From assembly GCF_001690195.1 (NCBI RefSeq), contig NZ_LZGM01000009.1:1-38067 (forward strand): a DNA stretch of 38,067 bases. Direction: 5' to 3'. Position 1 is the first letter of the stretch, and each line of letters starts with the position of its first letter. Position numbers and translations under genes: made by a program. Under the pieces are notes generated by a model. The model made no database searches. It had not been told where the DNA came from and saw only the letters and a program-made list of their open reading frames with translations. Below are positions 35,966-38,067 of this stretch, piece by piece. This stretch comes from Gilliamella sp. wkB108 (lineage in GTDB: Bacteria > Pseudomonadota > Gammaproteobacteria > Enterobacterales > Orbaceae).

Positions 35966-36725
35966 GTCAAATATTGATGTAGAAAATAACAATTATTATA
36001 CCTTGATAAAAGATAAATTAAATGAACAAGTTGAACAAACAGATGAAAGAGAAAGATTATTGAGAATATTAGATGATTTAGTCACTTATAATAAACAAGA
36101 AGTAATTTTTTTAGGTTGTGAATTTAAACTGCTTGGTGAAGATAAAGAAGATATTAATAATGTATTAAAAGAAAATAATTTTTTTGTTAATTATGGCAGA
36201 GATTTAAAAAAATATGATTTATTATCAAATAAATTTAGCCAACTTTTTGTAATTAATAGAAATAGTTTATCTAACAATTGTAATCAAAGCAATCATACAA
36301 ATATTATCAAACTAAATAATAATGAATTAATAGTTCCTTATGAAAATCTATTAGTTTTTTATCAACGTTTGTCTAAACAAGATGAACAAGATATAAATAA
36401 TTTTCATCGGTATGAAAAATGCCTTAAAACTAAGCAAGTCGACATGGATACAACAATCACTTGTAACTATAAAAATATGACTATTATGAATGTTTATAAT
36501 GCATTACGTTACTATCCTGAATATATCTTCAGAAAAAAAATAAAAGTAGGAAAAAATTTCTCTGTTACTTATGATGATGAAGATATGCGTGTGGAAGTAG
36601 AATATAAATGGTCTGGTAAAAACAAATTAAAAATCACACAAAATTTTGATGGTGGAGTGACTACCTATACTTTTATCTACCAAGGTAATAAAACAAAATT
36701 AATAACAGTTTATTCACCTGATTAA
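35907..36725 (+). CDS. exported four-cysteine protein, family A copy 4 (putative orphan immunity protein)
   Basis: 272 residues from the ATG at 35907, chosen because TAGGAG precedes it and it begins with a signal peptide; the longer frame from 35760 would bury that signal behind an effector remnant. The cysteines are LGCEF, NNCNQ, EKCLK and ITCNYKNMT. The N-terminal 19-20 and C-terminal 65 residues equal those of copy 3, but the core (about 21-207) is clearly diverged. This fits replacement of the specificity region or partial gene conversion. Family B copy 3 follows after 16 bases. Confidence 0.82.
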   Translation: MKNFLLSYLLLILVSNFVFASNIDVENNNYYTLIKDKLNEQVEQTDERERLLRILDDLVTYNKQEVIFLGCEFKLLGEDKEDINNVLKENNFFVNYGRDLKKYDLLSNKFSQLFVINRNSLSNNCNQSNHTNIIKLNNNELIVPYENLLVFYQRLSKQDEQDINNFHRYEKCLKTKQVDMDTTITCNYKNMTIMNVYNALRYYPEYIFRKKIKVGKNFSVTYDDEDMRVEVEYKWSGKNKLKITQNFDGGVTTYTFIYQGNKTKLITVYSPD

Positions 36726-36741
36726 AAGAAGATAAATCACA

Positions 36742-37974
36742 ATGATACTAAATAAAAGGAATTACCTTATCCTAGTTTTTTTAACTTTCTTTATGTCAGC
36801 TGTTTCGGCTCAAACAGAAGAGGACGAAAAGGAAGAAGAGCAATTAATGCAAAAATGGGGAGAAAGAGATTTTGCTGAAGAAGTTGGCATAGTCTCTGAG
36901 TTTCTCCTAAGTAAAGGTTATAAAATCCCTAGTGAAAAAAGTTTCAAACAAAAAAGTTGGGATTTTTTTGGTATTGATGTTGATTCAATAACATCTGATT
37001 GTCAATCTTTGCTTAGCAAGTACGATTATTGTTGTTTTACTAAAAATGGTCGTTTTTTACTTACTTATGGTGAAACATTTCGGGTTAGTGTATACGATCG
37101 TTTACAAGTTATTCTTACTCCTAAACAAGGATTAGAATTACTCAATAGCCCTGATAATGGTTTTTCTCCACATCTTATTGCTTATAATAAATTACTTTTT
37201 AATGATAATGTTGATCCTTACGTTAAAAATTATTTTTTAAAAAATCGAGCAAGTTCACTGCAAGAAGTTGTAATTTATTTTAATTATGAAACAAATAGTT
37301 TGTTATATGAAGCGTCCTTACCTGTGTGGGACGATGATTTAAGAAATATGTGGCATTTTCTTTTCTATAATAATTATCAGAAAGGATATAGAAAGCGCCT
37401 GTTGAATGATTTGTACAATCAATCTGGTCAATATTTTATATCTACTTTACTAAAGGATTTAACTAAAAATTGGCATGCATATCAGCAAGGAATTACAATT
37501 GTTGGTGATAAAAAAATTAGAATTTTGCCTATATCGCAAGATAAAGCTTTATTACATCTGATTAAATTACAAAGCCAGCATCAGGACAGTGAAACAAGTT
37601 TAGCTGATAGCCAACATAAGGCATACCAATATTTGGTTAATTTTTACAAAATAGACAATGAGCTTGAACCAAGACTCAAAGAAAATAATTATTATAATAT
37701 GGGGTTAAAAGTATTAACTGAAGAACAAAAAATTATTTCTGAAGATCAATACAAATTAACAGAAAATCATTATATTACGAAATCAAATGATGATTATATC
37801 AATTTCCGCAGTGAACCAAACTCTAAAGCGACCGTTATCAGCAAATTATTAAATAATACAGATCTTATTAAAATTAACACTCAAGGAGAGTGGTTGTATG
37901 TCAAACTAACTGATAACCCATCAGTGAAAGGTTACATTCATCTAAGTCAATTAGAATATAACGATAATAATTAA
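36742..37974 (+). CDS. exported SH3b-domain protein, family B copy 3, identical to copy 1
   Basis: 410 residues, identical to the product of 33221-34453, with identical flanks. Signal peptide, helical body and C-terminal SH3b domain are as described there. The identity points to a very recent duplication or to ongoing gene conversion. Confidence 0.82.
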   Translation: MILNKRNYLILVFLTFFMSAVSAQTEEDEKEEEQLMQKWGERDFAEEVGIVSEFLLSKGYKIPSEKSFKQKSWDFFGIDVDSITSDCQSLLSKYDYCCFTKNGRFLLTYGETFRVSVYDRLQVILTPKQGLELLNSPDNGFSPHLIAYNKLLFNDNVDPYVKNYFLKNRASSLQEVVIYFNYETNSLLYEASLPVWDDDLRNMWHFLFYNNYQKGYRKRLLNDLYNQSGQYFISTLLKDLTKNWHAYQQGITIVGDKKIRILPISQDKALLHLIKLQSQHQDSETSLADSQHKAYQYLVNFYKIDNELEPRLKENNYYNMGLKVLTEEQKIISEDQYKLTENHYITKSNDDYINFRSEPNSKATVISKLLNNTDLIKINTQGEWLYVKLTDNPSVKGYIHLSQLEYNDNN

Positions 37975-38031
37975 TTTAATGCATATATTGACGCAGTCAA
38001 TTTATCAACATAATAAGGTTAAGGTTAGGTC

Positions 38032-38067
38032 ATGATGATTAACAAAATAGGGAAAAAAATTATTATA
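38032..38067 (+). CDS. family B copy 4, 5' end only (cut by window end)
   Basis: The 36 bases after the ATG at 38032 equal the start of the 34511-35674 gene (MMINKIGKKIII), with the same upstream AGGTTAGGTC. It shows that the A-B-B unit repeats again, so the array continues past the window. Confidence 0.8.
   Translation, partial: MMINKIGKKIII

Larger units (their letters stand above)
36531..38067 (+). repeat. long direct repeat, copy 2 (runs to the window end)
   Basis: Second copy of 33010-34546, no differences noticed by eye; it includes the complete 36742-37974 gene. Its extent beyond the window is unknown. Confidence 0.93.

Noticed and set aside
35760-36725. A 321-residue protein starting at 35760
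   Set aside because: The first 49 residues are an effector remnant placed before a signal peptide; the ATG at 35907 has its own TAGGAG site.
25652-38067. CRISPR array or insertion sequence as cause of the repeats
   Set aside because: Repeat units are gene-sized and coding; no short regularly spaced repeats, no terminal inverted repeats and no transposase frame were found.

Overview
The window reads as an AT-rich gammaproteobacterial chromosome. The housekeeping proteins align closely, often residue for residue, with E. coli proteins known to me (FdnG/FdoG, FdhE, PlsB, AroD, YdiB, RsmB, SerB, RadA, PpnN). The base composition and the mix of enteric-like genes with a toxin/immunity island fit the family Orbaceae (Gilliamella-like insect gut symbionts). 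That placement is inference; no taxonomic search was possible.

Layout. (1) 1-1027: the 3' end of a 23S rRNA gene, a 5S rRNA gene and the operon terminator, all on +. (2) 1513-6131, minus strand: a small exported protein, then an ABC uptake system of the TrpX-type substrate-binding class. It has two duplicated binding proteins, a permease and an ATPase, with a hairpin between binding protein and permease. (3) 6366-12141, minus strand: a membrane respiratory formate dehydrogenase (alpha, beta, gamma subunits) and its maturation factor FdhE. The catalytic residue is cysteine instead of selenocysteine, and an FNR-like palindrome lies upstream. (4) 12461-17046, minus strand: plsB, aroD and a ydiB-like quinate/shikimate dehydrogenase. 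(5) 17633-25374: an NhaC/YuiF-type transporter, rsmB, a divergent flavodoxin-fold reductase / HxlR regulator pair with palindromes between them, serB-radA, and convergent ppnN.

(6) 25652-38067, plus strand, is the accessory island and the most interesting part. It starts with a two-helix membrane protein resembling T6SS-associated proteins, followed by a small exported protein (family A, copy 1). Next comes a 1119-residue protein without a signal peptide, with a split N-terminal M23-like domain, several SH3-like segments and a C-terminal M23 metallopeptidase domain. Behind it is an expanding array of exported proteins of two families. Family A (about 265-272 residues, four conserved cysteines) has four copies. 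Family B (387-410 residues, C-terminal SH3b domain) has three complete copies and a fourth cut by the window end. Two broken fragments of the M23 protein's C-terminal region sit directly before family A genes, and a stretch of at least 1.5 kb is repeated without visible difference at a 3521-bp spacing. I interpret this as a peptidoglycan-targeting effector with a growing array of periplasmic immunity proteins, some left over from displaced effector alleles. The effector/immunity roles are inferred from architecture and context.

No tRNA gene, CRISPR array, transposase, integrase or complete secretion-system gene was seen.
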